From an uncultured Opitutia bacterium (GTDB taxonomy: Bacteria; Verrucomicrobiota; Verrucomicrobiia; Opitutales; Opitutaceae), in NCBI GenBank assembly GCA_903839035.1, contig CAIMAQ010000039.1, positions 1-48,813 on the forward strand: 48,813 nt of DNA, written 5' to 3'. The translations under genes were made by a program, and so were the position numbers. The notes below the pieces were generated by a model, which saw only the letters and a list, made by a program, of their open reading frames with translations, was not told the origin of the DNA and did no database searches. Position 1 is the first letter of the stretch, and each line of letters begins with the position of its first letter. This document shows, piece by piece, positions 34,876 through 42,922 of the stretch.

Positions 34876-36591
34876 ATGTCCGAAGCCGCCACCCCGACCC
34901 TCACCAAGAACGAGCTGCTCAAGCAGGACGACCCGACCCTCGGCGGCGGTATTGCCCCGACCCTGCTGGACCCGACGACCGACCGTTTTCACGAGGACGA
35001 CGAGCAATTTCTCAAGTTCCACGGCATTTACCAGCAGGACGACCGCGACCTCCGCAAGACCGGAAAAAAGTACATGATGATGATCCGCGGCCGCATCCCG
35101 GGCGGAGTCATGACCCCGGCGCAGTGGATCACTTTCGACGACCTCGCGTCGAACTTCGGCAACAACACCTTGCGCATCACCACGCGCCAAAGCCTGCAGT
35201 TCCACGGCGTCCTCAAGTCCGGCCTCGGCACCCTCGTCAAAAAAATCAACGAGTCGCTCCTGTCGACCCTCGCCGCCTGCGGCGACGTGAACCGCAACAT
35301 CACCGCCTCGCCCACGCCGGCCTACACCAAGGCCCGGGAACAGGTCTTCGCCGACAGCCTGCGCGTCGTCGAGGCCCTCGCGCCAAAGACCCCCGCTTAT
35401 CACTCGATCTGGATCGACCACGTGCAGCTCAATCTCGCCGAACCCGCCAACCATGCGTTCGTCGACCCGCTCTACGGTCCGACCTACCTGCCGCGCAAAT
35501 TCAAGGTCTCGTTCGTCATTCCGCCGGTGAACGACATGGACGTTTACACGAACGACCTCGGGTTCATCGCGGTGGTGGAGAATGACCGTGTCGTCGGCTA
35601 CAATCTCGCGGTCGGCGGCGGCATGGGCCGCAGCCATGGCAACGCGCAGACTTTCCCCCGGCTCGCCGACGTGATCGGTTTCTTCCCACCCGAGCATCTG
35701 GTCGAGGTCGCGAAGGCCGTGCTCACCATCCACCGCGACTTCGGCGACCGCACCAACCGTAAGCACGCCCGCCTCAAGTACGTCGTCGAGGAGCGCGGCA
35801 CCGCCTGGCTCTACGACGAGATCGTCCGCCGCGCCGGGCCGGTGCTCTCCGGCGTCCGCCGGTTCGAATTCACCACCACCGGCGATCTCTATGGCTGGCA
35901 CCGGGCCGTGGACGGCTCCCTTTTCCTCACACTGTTTGTCGAGACCGGTCGCATCAAGGACGTGCCCGGCCACACGCTGAAGACCGCGCTGCGTCAGGCC
36001 GCGGAAAAATTCCCGCGGATCGAGTTCCGCCTCTCCGCCAACCAGAACATCATCCTCGCCAACGTCCCGCCCGCCGAGCGCGCCACGGTCACCGCCCTGC
36101 TCGCAAGTCACGGCGTGAAGGTCGACCAGCAGGCCTCCATCCTGCACGCTGCCGCGATGGCCTGCCCCGCCCTGCCCACGTGCGGCCTCGCACTCGCGGA
36201 ATCCGAGCGCATGTTGCCCGGCCTCATCGACCGCATCGAGAAACTCGGCGGCGAGCTCGGGCTCGGCGGCGAGGAAATCATCATCCGCTCCACCGGCTGC
36301 CCCAACGGCTGCGCCCGGCCGTACATGGCCGAGATCGCGTTCGTGGGGAAGGCCCCCGGACGCTACCAGCTCTGGCTGGGCGGCAATGCCGCCGGCACCC
36401 GCCTTAACCGTGTCTACAAGGAGGTCATCAAGGAAACCGAGCTCGAGGCCGAGCTGCGTCCCATCCTGTCCCGCTGGAAAGCCGGGCGTCAGCCCGGCGA
36501 GCGTCTGGGCGATTTTGCCGCCCGCGTCCTCTGGCCCGAGGTCGCCGCCGCCGCAACGCCGGCCCCCGCCAGTACTGACACCCCCGCCTGA
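34876..36591 (+). CDS. cysI: Sulfite reductase hemoprotein (CysI type)
   Basis: A 571-residue siroheme/4Fe-4S enzyme reducing sulfite to sulfide with six electrons. Cluster ligands are Cys430, Cys436, Cys475 and Cys479 in CPALPTCGLA and TGCPNGCARPY, nearly the E. coli CysI positions. The N-terminal ITTRQSLQFHGVLK and RNITASPTPAY segments line the siroheme pocket. The length equals CysI rather than plant-type ferredoxin enzymes. The flavoprotein CysJ is not in the window, so the electron donor is unresolved. It is the first gene of the cysI-cysH-cysD-S23-cysN operon. Confidence 0.93.
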   Translation: MSEAATPTLTKNELLKQDDPTLGGGIAPTLLDPTTDRFHEDDEQFLKFHGIYQQDDRDLRKTGKKYMMMIRGRIPGGVMTPAQWITFDDLASNFGNNTLRITTRQSLQFHGVLKSGLGTLVKKINESLLSTLAACGDVNRNITASPTPAYTKAREQVFADSLRVVEALAPKTPAYHSIWIDHVQLNLAEPANHAFVDPLYGPTYLPRKFKVSFVIPPVNDMDVYTNDLGFIAVVENDRVVGYNLAVGGGMGRSHGNAQTFPRLADVIGFFPPEHLVEVAKAVLTIHRDFGDRTNRKHARLKYVVEERGTAWLYDEIVRRAGPVLSGVRRFEFTTTGDLYGWHRAVDGSLFLTLFVETGRIKDVPGHTLKTALRQAAEKFPRIEFRLSANQNIILANVPPAERATVTALLASHGVKVDQQASILHAAAMACPALPTCGLALAESERMLPGLIDRIEKLGGELGLGGEEIIIRSTGCPNGCARPYMAEIAFVGKAPGRYQLWLGGNAAGTRLNRVYKEVIKETELEAELRPILSRWKAGRQPGERLGDFAARVLWPEVAAAATPAPASTDTPA

Positions 36592-36628
36592 TCCCTTTTT
36601 CCCAACTTCGCCTTCCGCCTTTCCGTCC

Positions 36629-37294
36629 ATGCCGTCCTCCGCAGATATTTCCCGCTGGAACACCGAGCTGCGCTCACAGTCGCCGCTCGCCATCGTCCGC
36701 TGGGCCATTGCCCAAAGCCAGGGCCGCGCACTCGTCTCGACCAACTTCCGGCCGTACGAAGCCGCCATCCTGCACCTCGCCGTTCAGGCCCAGCCCGACA
36801 TCCCCGTGCTGTGGGTGGACCACGGCTACAACCGCCCGGCCACCTACCTCCACGCCGAGGCGCTGCGGGCGCAGCTGAAGCTGAACCTCAAGCCCTACCT
36901 GCCGCGCCTGACCCCCGCTCACCGCGACGCGATTCAAGGTCCGCTCCCCGAACTCACCGACGAGGAGGGCCTGAAGCGTTTCAGCACGCAGATGAAACTC
37001 GAGCCGTTCCAACGCGGCATGCGCGAGCTCGCCCCCACGGTCTGGCTCACCGCCCTCCGCCAGGTGCAGAACCCCAACCGCGCCGGCCTCGACATCGTGT
37101 CCCTCGACGCGAACTTCGGCGCGCTTAAGGTCAGCCCGCTCTTCTATTCTTCCGACACCGACCTCGAGGCGTACCTTGACCGGCACCAGCTGCCGAATGA
37201 GTGGGATTATTTCGATCCGGCCAAGGCCGACGAAAAGCGCGAGTGCGGGCTGCACGCCGCCTGGGGCGGCCAGGCTGTTGCCACCGCCAGCTAA
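36629..37294 (+). CDS. cysH: PAPS reductase (CysH)
   Basis: A 221-residue thioredoxin-dependent reductase that converts PAPS to sulfite and PAP. It has an N-terminal STNFRPYEAAILHL loop, WVDHGYNRPATYLHAE, MKLEPFQRGM, and the catalytic Cys206 in ECGLH near the C-terminus. It lacks the Cys pairs that bind the 4Fe-4S cluster of APS reductases, so PAPS is the expected substrate. That requires an APS kinase (CysC), which is neither fused to CysN here nor encoded in the window. The ATG at 36629 lies 37 bases after cysI. Confidence 0.88.
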   Translation: MPSSADISRWNTELRSQSPLAIVRWAIAQSQGRALVSTNFRPYEAAILHLAVQAQPDIPVLWVDHGYNRPATYLHAEALRAQLKLNLKPYLPRLTPAHRDAIQGPLPELTDEEGLKRFSTQMKLEPFQRGMRELAPTVWLTALRQVQNPNRAGLDIVSLDANFGALKVSPLFYSSDTDLEAYLDRHQLPNEWDYFDPAKADEKRECGLHAAWGGQAVATAS

Positions 37295-37315
37295 ATTTGA
37301 TTTCTTAATTCCGAA

Positions 37316-37341
37316 GGGCGAAGGACGGCCGTCCTTCGCCC
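37316..37341. promoter_or_regulatory. Perfect 26-base palindrome between cysH and cysD
   Basis: GGGCGAAGGACGG is followed directly by its exact reverse complement. In RNA this gives a strong hairpin 25 bases before the cysD GTG. There is no T-tract. It could be a processing site, a partial terminator setting the cysH/cysD ratio, or a DNA-binding site. Confidence 0.6.
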
Positions 37342-37366
37342 ATCACCTGCCGCATTTTCCCAACCC

Positions 37367-38269
37367 GTGTCCGACTACCATCTCGACCACCTGCAATACC
37401 TGGAGACCGAAGCCATTCACGTCATGCGCGAGGTCGCCGGCGAGTTTGAGCGCCCCGCCCTGCTCTTCTCCGGCGGCAAGGACTCCATCTGCCTCCTGCG
37501 CCTCGCGGAAAAGGCTTTCCGGCCGTCCGACCTGCCGCTGCCACTGCTGAACGTCGACACCGGCCACCACTTTCCCGAGCTGAACACCTTCCGCGACGCG
37601 CGCGCCAAGGAACTCGGCGCCAAGCTCATCATCCGCCGCGTCGAGGACGCCATCGCCTCGGGCTTCGCCACCCCCGCTCCCGGCGAAGTCAGCCGCAACC
37701 GCCTGCAAATCCCCACGCTGCTCGCCGCCATCGACGAGTTCCGCTTCGAATGCTGCATCGGCGGCGCGCGGCGTGATGAGGAAAAATCCCGGGCCAAGGA
37801 GCGCTTCTTCAGCTTCCGCGACAGTTTCGGCCAGTGGGACCCGAAAAACCAGCGGCCCGAGATCTGGAACCTCTACAACGGCCGCCTCAACCCAGGCGAA
37901 AACATGCGGGTGTTTCCGCTCAGCAACTGGACCGAACAGGATGTCTGGGAATACATCCGCCGCGAGCAACTCGCCGTCCCGAGCATCTATTTCAGCCACC
38001 ACCGCACCTGCGTTCGCCGTGGCGGCCAGTGGCTCCCGGTCAACGACATCGTCCCGCCCAAGCCCAATGAGGACGTCCGCGCGCTCGTCGTGCGCGTGCG
38101 CACCATCGGCGACATCATCAGCACCGGCCTGGTCGAGTCCCCCGCCGACAGCGTGGACGACATCATTGTCGAGATCGCCGCCGCCCGGGTGACGGAGCGC
38201 GGCTCCCGGGCCGACGACAAGTCCTCCGAAGCCGCCATGGAGGACCGCAAGAAAGCCGGTTATTTCTAA
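37367..38269 (+). CDS. cysD: Sulfate adenylyltransferase subunit 2 (CysD)
   Basis: A 300-residue ATP-pyrophosphatase-type subunit that forms APS from ATP and sulfate. LLFSGGKDSICLLRLAEKAF is the PP-loop, NVDTGHHFPE follows, and CCIGGARRDEEKSRAKER and FPLSNWTEQDVWEYIRRE are family signatures. The C-terminal SSEAAMEDRKKAGYF tail is standard, so the protein is intact up to its stop. The start is a GTG at 37367. Its GTPase partner CysN is separated from it by an inserted cassette with an S23 gene, whereas the two genes are usually adjacent. Confidence 0.95.
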   Translation: MSDYHLDHLQYLETEAIHVMREVAGEFERPALLFSGGKDSICLLRLAEKAFRPSDLPLPLLNVDTGHHFPELNTFRDARAKELGAKLIIRRVEDAIASGFATPAPGEVSRNRLQIPTLLAAIDEFRFECCIGGARRDEEKSRAKERFFSFRDSFGQWDPKNQRPEIWNLYNGRLNPGENMRVFPLSNWTEQDVWEYIRREQLAVPSIYFSHHRTCVRRGGQWLPVNDIVPPKPNEDVRALVVRVRTIGDIISTGLVESPADSVDDIIVEIAAARVTERGSRADDKSSEAAMEDRKKAGYF

Positions 38270-38273
38270 CCGG

Positions 38274-38821
38274 CGAAGATGGGAGATAGCAGATGGCGGA
38301 TAGGGCCAGGACCGATGAAATTTAACATTACACATACAAGACGGAAGCCGCCTGTGCCTCAGGAATGGCCACGCGGATATGGCAGGGCGCAGATGGCAGA
38401 TTCGCTTCACACCTTCGAAGGATTGGAAGCGTGGCAAAGCGGTCGCGAACCCACCCGATTAGCCTACGGTTGCTTTCGCCGAGGACCCGCCGCCAGGGAC
38501 TTTGGATTGCGCGACCAAGTCCAGCGTGCGGCGGTGTCAGCGATGACCAACATTGCCGAGGGTTTCGAGCGGATGCACCTGCAGGAGAAGACCCAGTTTT
38601 ATAATGTCGCCCGTGCTTCCTGCGGCGAAGTCAGGTCCCTTTCCTACGTGATGCTGGACGCCACGTACATCACCGGAGACGAGCACAACCGGATCCAGCA
38701 GGCCGCTATCCACACTGGGAGACTCCTGACGGGCCTCCTCCGTTCCACCGAAGCGCGCAAACACTAATTTTTCATGTCTGCTCCGTCCCCATCCCCCATC
38801 TCCCATCTCCCCTCTCCGGCG
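38274..38821. repeat. Inverted-repeat-bounded cassette F carrying an S23 gene
   Basis: The left arm at 38274-38304 (words GGGAGAT, AGCAGAT, GGCGGAT) faces the right arm at 38786-38821 (CCCCATC, CCCATCT, CCCCTCT words). Between them lies a single small gene of the S23 family. The left arm begins five bases after the cysD stop, and the right arm lies inside the first codons of cysN. This looks like an insertion of about 550 bp into an ancestral cysD-cysN junction, similar in plan to 23S rRNA intervening sequences. Confidence 0.65.
38393..38767 (+). CDS. Four-helix-bundle protein of the S23 / rRNA intervening-sequence family
   Basis: A 124-residue all-helical protein. FEGLEAWQSGREPTRLAYGC, GLRDQVQRAAVSAMTNIAEG and the downstream VARASCGEVRSLSYVML helix follow the S23 family pattern. 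S23 proteins were first seen encoded inside intervening sequences of 23S rRNA genes, and relatives are accessory proteins of diversity-generating retroelements; their molecular role is unclear. The ATG at 38393 gives the usual N-terminus. Frames further upstream read through the repeat arm. It sits between cysD and cysN and would be cotranscribed with them. No reverse transcriptase is nearby. Confidence 0.85.
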   Translation: MADSLHTFEGLEAWQSGREPTRLAYGCFRRGPAARDFGLRDQVQRAAVSAMTNIAEGFERMHLQEKTQFYNVARASCGEVRSLSYVMLDATYITGDEHNRIQQAAIHTGRLLTGLLRSTEARKH

Positions 38822-40138
38822 GCCGGCGGCGCCGCGCGCCTGACTGACATCCTCCGCTTCAACACCTGCGGTAGCGTGGATGATGGCAAGTCCACGCTCA
38901 TCGGCCGCCTGCTTTACGACTCGAAGTCCCTCATGGAGGACCAGCTCGAGGCGCTCGAGCGCTCCGCCGACATCACCGGCGGCGGCCAGGTCAACCTCGC
39001 CAACCTCACCGACGGCCTCCGCGCCGAGCGCGAGCAGGGCATCACCATCGACGTCGCTTACCGCTACTTCGCCACGCCGCGCCGGAAGTTCATCATCGCC
39101 GACACCCCCGGCCACATCCAGTACACGCGCAACATGGTCACCGGCGCCTCCGCCGCGAACCTCTCCATCGTGCTGGTGGACGCGCGCCTAGGCGTGATCG
39201 AGCAGAGCCGCCGCCACACCTACCTCGCCTCGCTGCTGCGCATCCCCCACCTCGTCGTCGCCGTCAACAAGATGGACCTCGTCGGCTGGAGCGAGGCGCG
39301 CTTCAACGAGATCCGCGCCGAGTTCGAGAAATTCCTGCCGCGCCTCGACATCAAGGACGTCAAGTTCATCCCCATCAGCGCGCTGAACGGCGACAACGTC
39401 GTGGATGCCTCGGTCAACACGCCGTGGTATCCGGGCCCGACCCTCCTCCACCACCTCGAAACCGTGCACATCGGCAGCGACTGGAACCTGAACGGCTTCC
39501 GCCTGCCGGTACAGTGGGTCAACCGCCCGAACAACCCCACCGACCCGCGGCTCCATGATTTCCGCGGCTTCAGCGGCCAGATCGCCGGCGGCATCGTCCG
39601 CCCCGGCCAGAAGGTCATGGTCCTGCCGGGCGGCCAGGTCACTACGGTAAAGGAAATCTGGACCTACGACGGGTCCGTGGCCGAGGCCTTCTGCCCCCAG
39701 TCCATCACGCTGCTCCTCGCCGACGACATCGATGTCAGCCGCGGCAACATGATCATCGGCCAGAACCACCTGCCCGGTTCCAGCAGTGACCTGCTCGCCA
39801 ACGTGTGCTGGATGCATCAGCGCCCCCTGGTTGCCGGGAAAAAATGCTGGCTGAAGCACACCACCCACAACGTCCAGGTCGCCGTCACTGCCCTCAATCA
39901 CCGCCTCGACATCAGCACGTTCGAGACCCTGCCCGCGCCGGCGGAGCTGGCACTCAATGACATCGGCGAGATCCGCCTCCGCACCGCCAGTCCGATCTTT
40001 TTCGACGGCTACGAAACCAACCGCCTGACCGGTTCCTTCATCCTGATCGAGCAGGGCACGCACGCCACCGTCGCCGCCGGCATGCTGCTCCCGCCGCGTG
40101 AGGTCGTGCGGCCGGACGCCACGGATTTCGTGATCTGA
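38774..40138 (+). CDS. cysN: Sulfate adenylyltransferase subunit 1, GTPase (CysN)
   Basis: A 454-residue EF-Tu-like GTPase activating the CysD reaction. Switch and nucleotide motifs are GSVDDGKST, REQGITIDVAYRYF, DTPGHIQYTRNM and NKMDLVG. Domains 2 and 3 follow and the protein ends without an APS kinase (CysC) fusion. The first about 18 residues (SAPSPSPISHLPSPAAGG) are encoded by the right repeat arm and have no counterpart in typical CysN, so the native start was probably replaced on insertion of the S23 cassette. It ends 18 bases before the convergent UroD-like gene. Confidence 0.94.
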   Translation: MSAPSPSPISHLPSPAAGGAARLTDILRFNTCGSVDDGKSTLIGRLLYDSKSLMEDQLEALERSADITGGGQVNLANLTDGLRAEREQGITIDVAYRYFATPRRKFIIADTPGHIQYTRNMVTGASAANLSIVLVDARLGVIEQSRRHTYLASLLRIPHLVVAVNKMDLVGWSEARFNEIRAEFEKFLPRLDIKDVKFIPISALNGDNVVDASVNTPWYPGPTLLHHLETVHIGSDWNLNGFRLPVQWVNRPNNPTDPRLHDFRGFSGQIAGGIVRPGQKVMVLPGGQVTTVKEIWTYDGSVAEAFCPQSITLLLADDIDVSRGNMIIGQNHLPGSSSDLLANVCWMHQRPLVAGKKCWLKHTTHNVQVAVTALNHRLDISTFETLPAPAELALNDIGEIRLRTASPIFFDGYETNRLTGSFILIEQGTHATVAAGMLLPPREVVRPDATDFVI

Positions 40139-40156
40139 CCCGCCGCGTCCCGCGGA

Positions 40157-41218
40157 TCAATACCAGCCCTCGGCCCAGGCGGTCTCGTACATCGCGACGA
40201 TGTTTTCCGTCGGCGTGACCGGCTGGATGTTGTGGCAGGGCGCCAGGATGTAGCCGCCACCCGCCCCCAGCTGGGCCATGCAGTCGCGCACTTCGCGCTG
40301 CACGTCCGCCACGCTGCCGTGCGGCAGCACGTCCTGGTTGTCCACGCCGCCGTGGAAGGCGAGGCTGCCGCCGAAGTCGCGCTTCAGCCCGGTCATCTCC
40401 ATCCCCGGGCACACGTGCTGGATGGGGTTGAGGATGTCCACGCCGAGTTCGACAAAGTCCGGGATGATCCGCCGGATCGCGCCATCGTCATGGTGCATCA
40501 CCAGCGCGCCCGCCGAGTGCGCGAGATCCGTGAACTTCTTCTGCAGCGGCTTGAACCACTGCCGGTAGCACTCCGCGCTGATCATCAGGTCCTGCTGCGA
40601 ACCGTAGTCATCGGTCACTTGTGTCAGGTGAATCTTGCCCCGGCCCGCCTCGAAAAACCGGTTCGCATAGTCCCAGCAGAAACCGCTGATCCGCTCGAGC
40701 ATGTAGGCCGTCAACTCCGGCTCCGCGATCAAGTCGACACAGCTTTGCTCCAGCCCGCGGATGTGGTTGTGCCAGTAAAACGGCGCCACGTAGCACCCCT
40801 CGATCGCATTCTCAGGCCAGGCGTCGCACTGCGCCTCGATGGTGGAGAAGTCATACCAGTCGGCACACGGCCATTGGAACGCCTCCAGCTCCGTCAGCGT
40901 CGTCGCGTCCTTCAGCGCCCAGGCCACGGACTCGCTGTAGCGGCCGGTGCCGTAATCAATTTCGCGCACCGTATTCCACCACGGCGGCACCTGGTAGTGC
41001 CCGCCGCCCAGCTCGCGATGCGGCGGACCGACGTAGCGGGGGGAGACGCCCACGATCTTGTCGAGGTGCAGCTTGGCCCAGAGCTCACGCTCGGTCGCGA
41101 CCCCGAAATGCGCGAGCAGTCGCTCGTTCACCTCCGGCGTCATCCAGATATCGAGTGGAATCCGATCCGGTTTCCCGCGGCGAGCGGCCGTCAGGATACG
41201 TTCGCGCGAAGTCATCAT
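40157..41218 (-). CDS. Uroporphyrinogen decarboxylase-like (MtaA/UroD superfamily) protein, paralogue 2
   Basis: A 353-residue protein related to the one at 25957. It shares TSRERIL at the start, LVMHHDDGAIRRIIPDFVELGVDILNPIQ, GSLAFHGGVDNQDVLPHG and the ending PTENIVAMYETA. Where paralogue 1 has NHSCGAI, this copy has HHDDGAI, so the Cys of the putative metal/corrinoid site is missing. The two may therefore have different chemistry. Start ATG at 41218 or the next codon. Context: between cysN and the Rrf2-cysE pair but on the opposite strand. Function unknown. Confidence 0.8.
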   Translation of the reverse strand: MMTSRERILTAARRGKPDRIPLDIWMTPEVNERLLAHFGVATERELWAKLHLDKIVGVSPRYVGPPHRELGGGHYQVPPWWNTVREIDYGTGRYSESVAWALKDATTLTELEAFQWPCADWYDFSTIEAQCDAWPENAIEGCYVAPFYWHNHIRGLEQSCVDLIAEPELTAYMLERISGFCWDYANRFFEAGRGKIHLTQVTDDYGSQQDLMISAECYRQWFKPLQKKFTDLAHSAGALVMHHDDGAIRRIIPDFVELGVDILNPIQHVCPGMEMTGLKRDFGGSLAFHGGVDNQDVLPHGSVADVQREVRDCMAQLGAGGGYILAPCHNIQPVTPTENIVAMYETAWAEGWY

Positions 41219-41399
41219 GGTAGGGGTTTTGGCGTCCGGCCTAAGCCCACCCGGAGCCAGACGCCGGATGACAAAGCGGCCAACGCCAATCTCACCGTCC
41301 CGCCGGGATATTAAGCACCCCACCGCTGCCTGATGGATCCGCTTACGCCTTAAGCTCCGGCGCGAAGCGGAAAAGGGATTGCCCCGATGGCCCCGGGGA

Positions 41400-41411
41400 C
41401 TACTTTAGTAC
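41400..41411. promoter_or_regulatory. Small palindrome before the Rrf2 gene
   Basis: TACT-tt-AGTA lies at 41401-41410, five bases before the GTG of the Rrf2 gene. It is of the same type as the ACTTAGTT core of the cobA/cysI palindrome. It could be an autoregulatory site; the match is short and may be chance. Confidence 0.3.
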
Positions 41412-41415
41412 TTCG

Positions 41416-41829
41416 GTGAAGATTTCCGTCAAAGTGGATTATGCCTGCCGCGTGCTGGCCGAGATGGCTCGGCTGCACGGATCCGGCGAACTGGCCCAAA
41501 TCGAGCAACTCGCGCGCGTGGAAGCGGTCCCGGCCAGTTTTCTGGCGCAGATCCTGGGCGAACTGCGCAATGGCGGGCTGATCATCAGCAAGCGCGGCAT
41601 CCAGGGCGGCTACGCGCTCGCCCACCCGCCCGAGCAGGTCTCGCTCTATGACATCATGCAGGTCATCGACGGCGAGCTGATCGAGTTCAGCGGCAATTTC
41701 TCGGGCCGGACCGGCCGCCGCATGAAGGAAATCTGGACCGGGCTGCGCACCGGCCTCGACCAGCAGGCCCGCGCCATCACCCTCGACACCTTCGTGACCA
41801 AGGCCGGATCGGCGATGTATCACATCTGA
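41416..41829 (+). CDS. Rrf2 family transcriptional regulator (CymR-like, no Fe-S cysteines)
   Basis: A 137-residue winged-helix regulator. It has the Rrf2 N-terminus (KISVKVDYACRVLAEMARLH), the recognition region (VPASFLAQILGELRNGGLIISKRGIQGGYALAH) and the SLYDIMQVIDG dimer helix. The three-Cys cluster motif of IscR/NsrR is absent; the only Cys is near residue 11. This matches CymR-type Rrf2 proteins, which sense cysteine status with CysK in Firmicutes. Position just before cysE and near the cys operon suggests control of sulfur genes (inference). Start is GTG at 41416. Confidence 0.87.
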   Translation: MKISVKVDYACRVLAEMARLHGSGELAQIEQLARVEAVPASFLAQILGELRNGGLIISKRGIQGGYALAHPPEQVSLYDIMQVIDGELIEFSGNFSGRTGRRMKEIWTGLRTGLDQQARAITLDTFVTKAGSAMYHI

Positions 41830-41833
41830 AAAG

Positions 41834-41961
41834 GAGCGAGTAGCAGGTAGTGAGCATACCGGCCGGAACGCCGTGCCGCCACCACCCGGCAGTCGAAGCC
41901 GTTCCCGCCAATTCGCGCGCTTGCGCTACTCGCTACTCGCTACTCACTACTCGCTACTGCC
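41834..41961. repeat. Word-repeat inverted element G
   Basis: The left arm GAGCGAGTAGCAGGTAGTGAG (41834-41854, extending to 41859) faces a longer right arm at 41923-41961, made of five or six CTACTCG/CTACTCA words. It separates the Rrf2 gene and cysE and ends ten bases before the cysE ATG. Confidence 0.72.
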
Positions 41962-41970
41962 CTCCCCGCC

Positions 41971-42900
41971 ATGAACCTGACCCCCATCAAGCAGGCCCTG
42001 CTGGACTCCTACCAGAAGCACGGCGGCATCAACCACCTCGACGGGGTTAATCTCCCCGCCCAGGACTCGGTGCAGCAGCTGGCCTCGGACTACATGCATC
42101 TGATGTTTCCGGGTTTCTTTGAGGCGACCGCGCTGACCAAGAAAGACGTGCCGGCGCATGTGGACGCCCTGCTGGCCGGACTCGAACGCCGGCTCAGCGC
42201 GGAAATCGAGAAAAGCCTCCGTTTCGCCCAGGATCCCGACCCGGTGGCCCGCGCCCAGACCCTCACCGCCGATGCCCTCGGCCAGCTCCCTGCCTTGCGC
42301 GAGATCATCCAGACCGACGTCACGGCGGCCTTCCGCGGCGACCCCGCGGCCCGCAACGTCGAGGAAATCATCCTCGCCTACCCCTGCGTGCTTTCCATTT
42401 CGGTCCAGCGCTTCGCCAATGTCCTGTTTCGGCTGGGTGTACCGCTGCTGCCTCGCATGCTCACGGAATACGGCCACGAGCGCACCGGCACGGATATCCA
42501 CCCGGGCGCCACCATCGGCACGAACTTCTTCATCGACCACGGCACCGGCGTCGTCATCGGCGAAACCGCCCGCATCGGCAACCACGTGAAACTCTACCAG
42601 GGCGTCACCCTGGGCGCGAAATCCTTCGAGACCGACGACACCGGCCATCCCGTCAAGGGCACGAAACGCCACCCCGACATCGGGGACCGCGTCACGATCT
42701 ACGCGCACGCCTCGATCCTCGGGGGCGACACCCAGATCGGCGCGAACTCCGTCATCGGCTCCAATGTCTGGATCATGAAGTCCGTGCCCGCCGGCTCCGC
42801 TGTCTATTTCAAGAGCGACCAGCTCGTCGTCCGCCCCCGCCGCACCCGGGCCGGTTCTCCCGACCTCGGGACCGACGACATGGCCAACTGGGATATCTGA
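41971..42900 (+). CDS. cysE: Serine O-acetyltransferase
   Basis: A 309-residue enzyme making O-acetylserine from serine and acetyl-CoA, the carbon acceptor for sulfide. The N-terminal helical domain is followed by the left-handed beta-helix with hexapeptide repeats: HPGATIGTNFFIDHGTGVVIG (with the catalytic His-Asp region), NHVKLYQGVTLGAKS, KRHPDIGDRVTIYAHASILGG and NSVIGSNVWIMKSVPAGS. It is the EpsC/long-insert form, with an insert after GAKSFETDD. No cysK is adjacent. Element G lies immediately upstream and may carry its ribosome-binding region. Confidence 0.93.
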   Translation: MNLTPIKQALLDSYQKHGGINHLDGVNLPAQDSVQQLASDYMHLMFPGFFEATALTKKDVPAHVDALLAGLERRLSAEIEKSLRFAQDPDPVARAQTLTADALGQLPALREIIQTDVTAAFRGDPAARNVEEIILAYPCVLSISVQRFANVLFRLGVPLLPRMLTEYGHERTGTDIHPGATIGTNFFIDHGTGVVIGETARIGNHVKLYQGVTLGAKSFETDDTGHPVKGTKRHPDIGDRVTIYAHASILGGDTQIGANSVIGSNVWIMKSVPAGSAVYFKSDQLVVRPRRTRAGSPDLGTDDMANWDI

Positions 42901-42922
42901 CCGGCGCGATCCATCGCACCGC

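Noticed and set aside
36629-37294. APS reductase with an iron-sulfur cluster
   Set aside because: The paired Cys motifs needed for the cluster are absent; only the single C-terminal ECGLH Cys is found, which indicates the PAPS type.
38393-38767. Diversity-generating retroelement, because S23-like proteins are accessory there
   Set aside because: No reverse transcriptase, template repeat or variable-repeat target gene is present in the neighbourhood.
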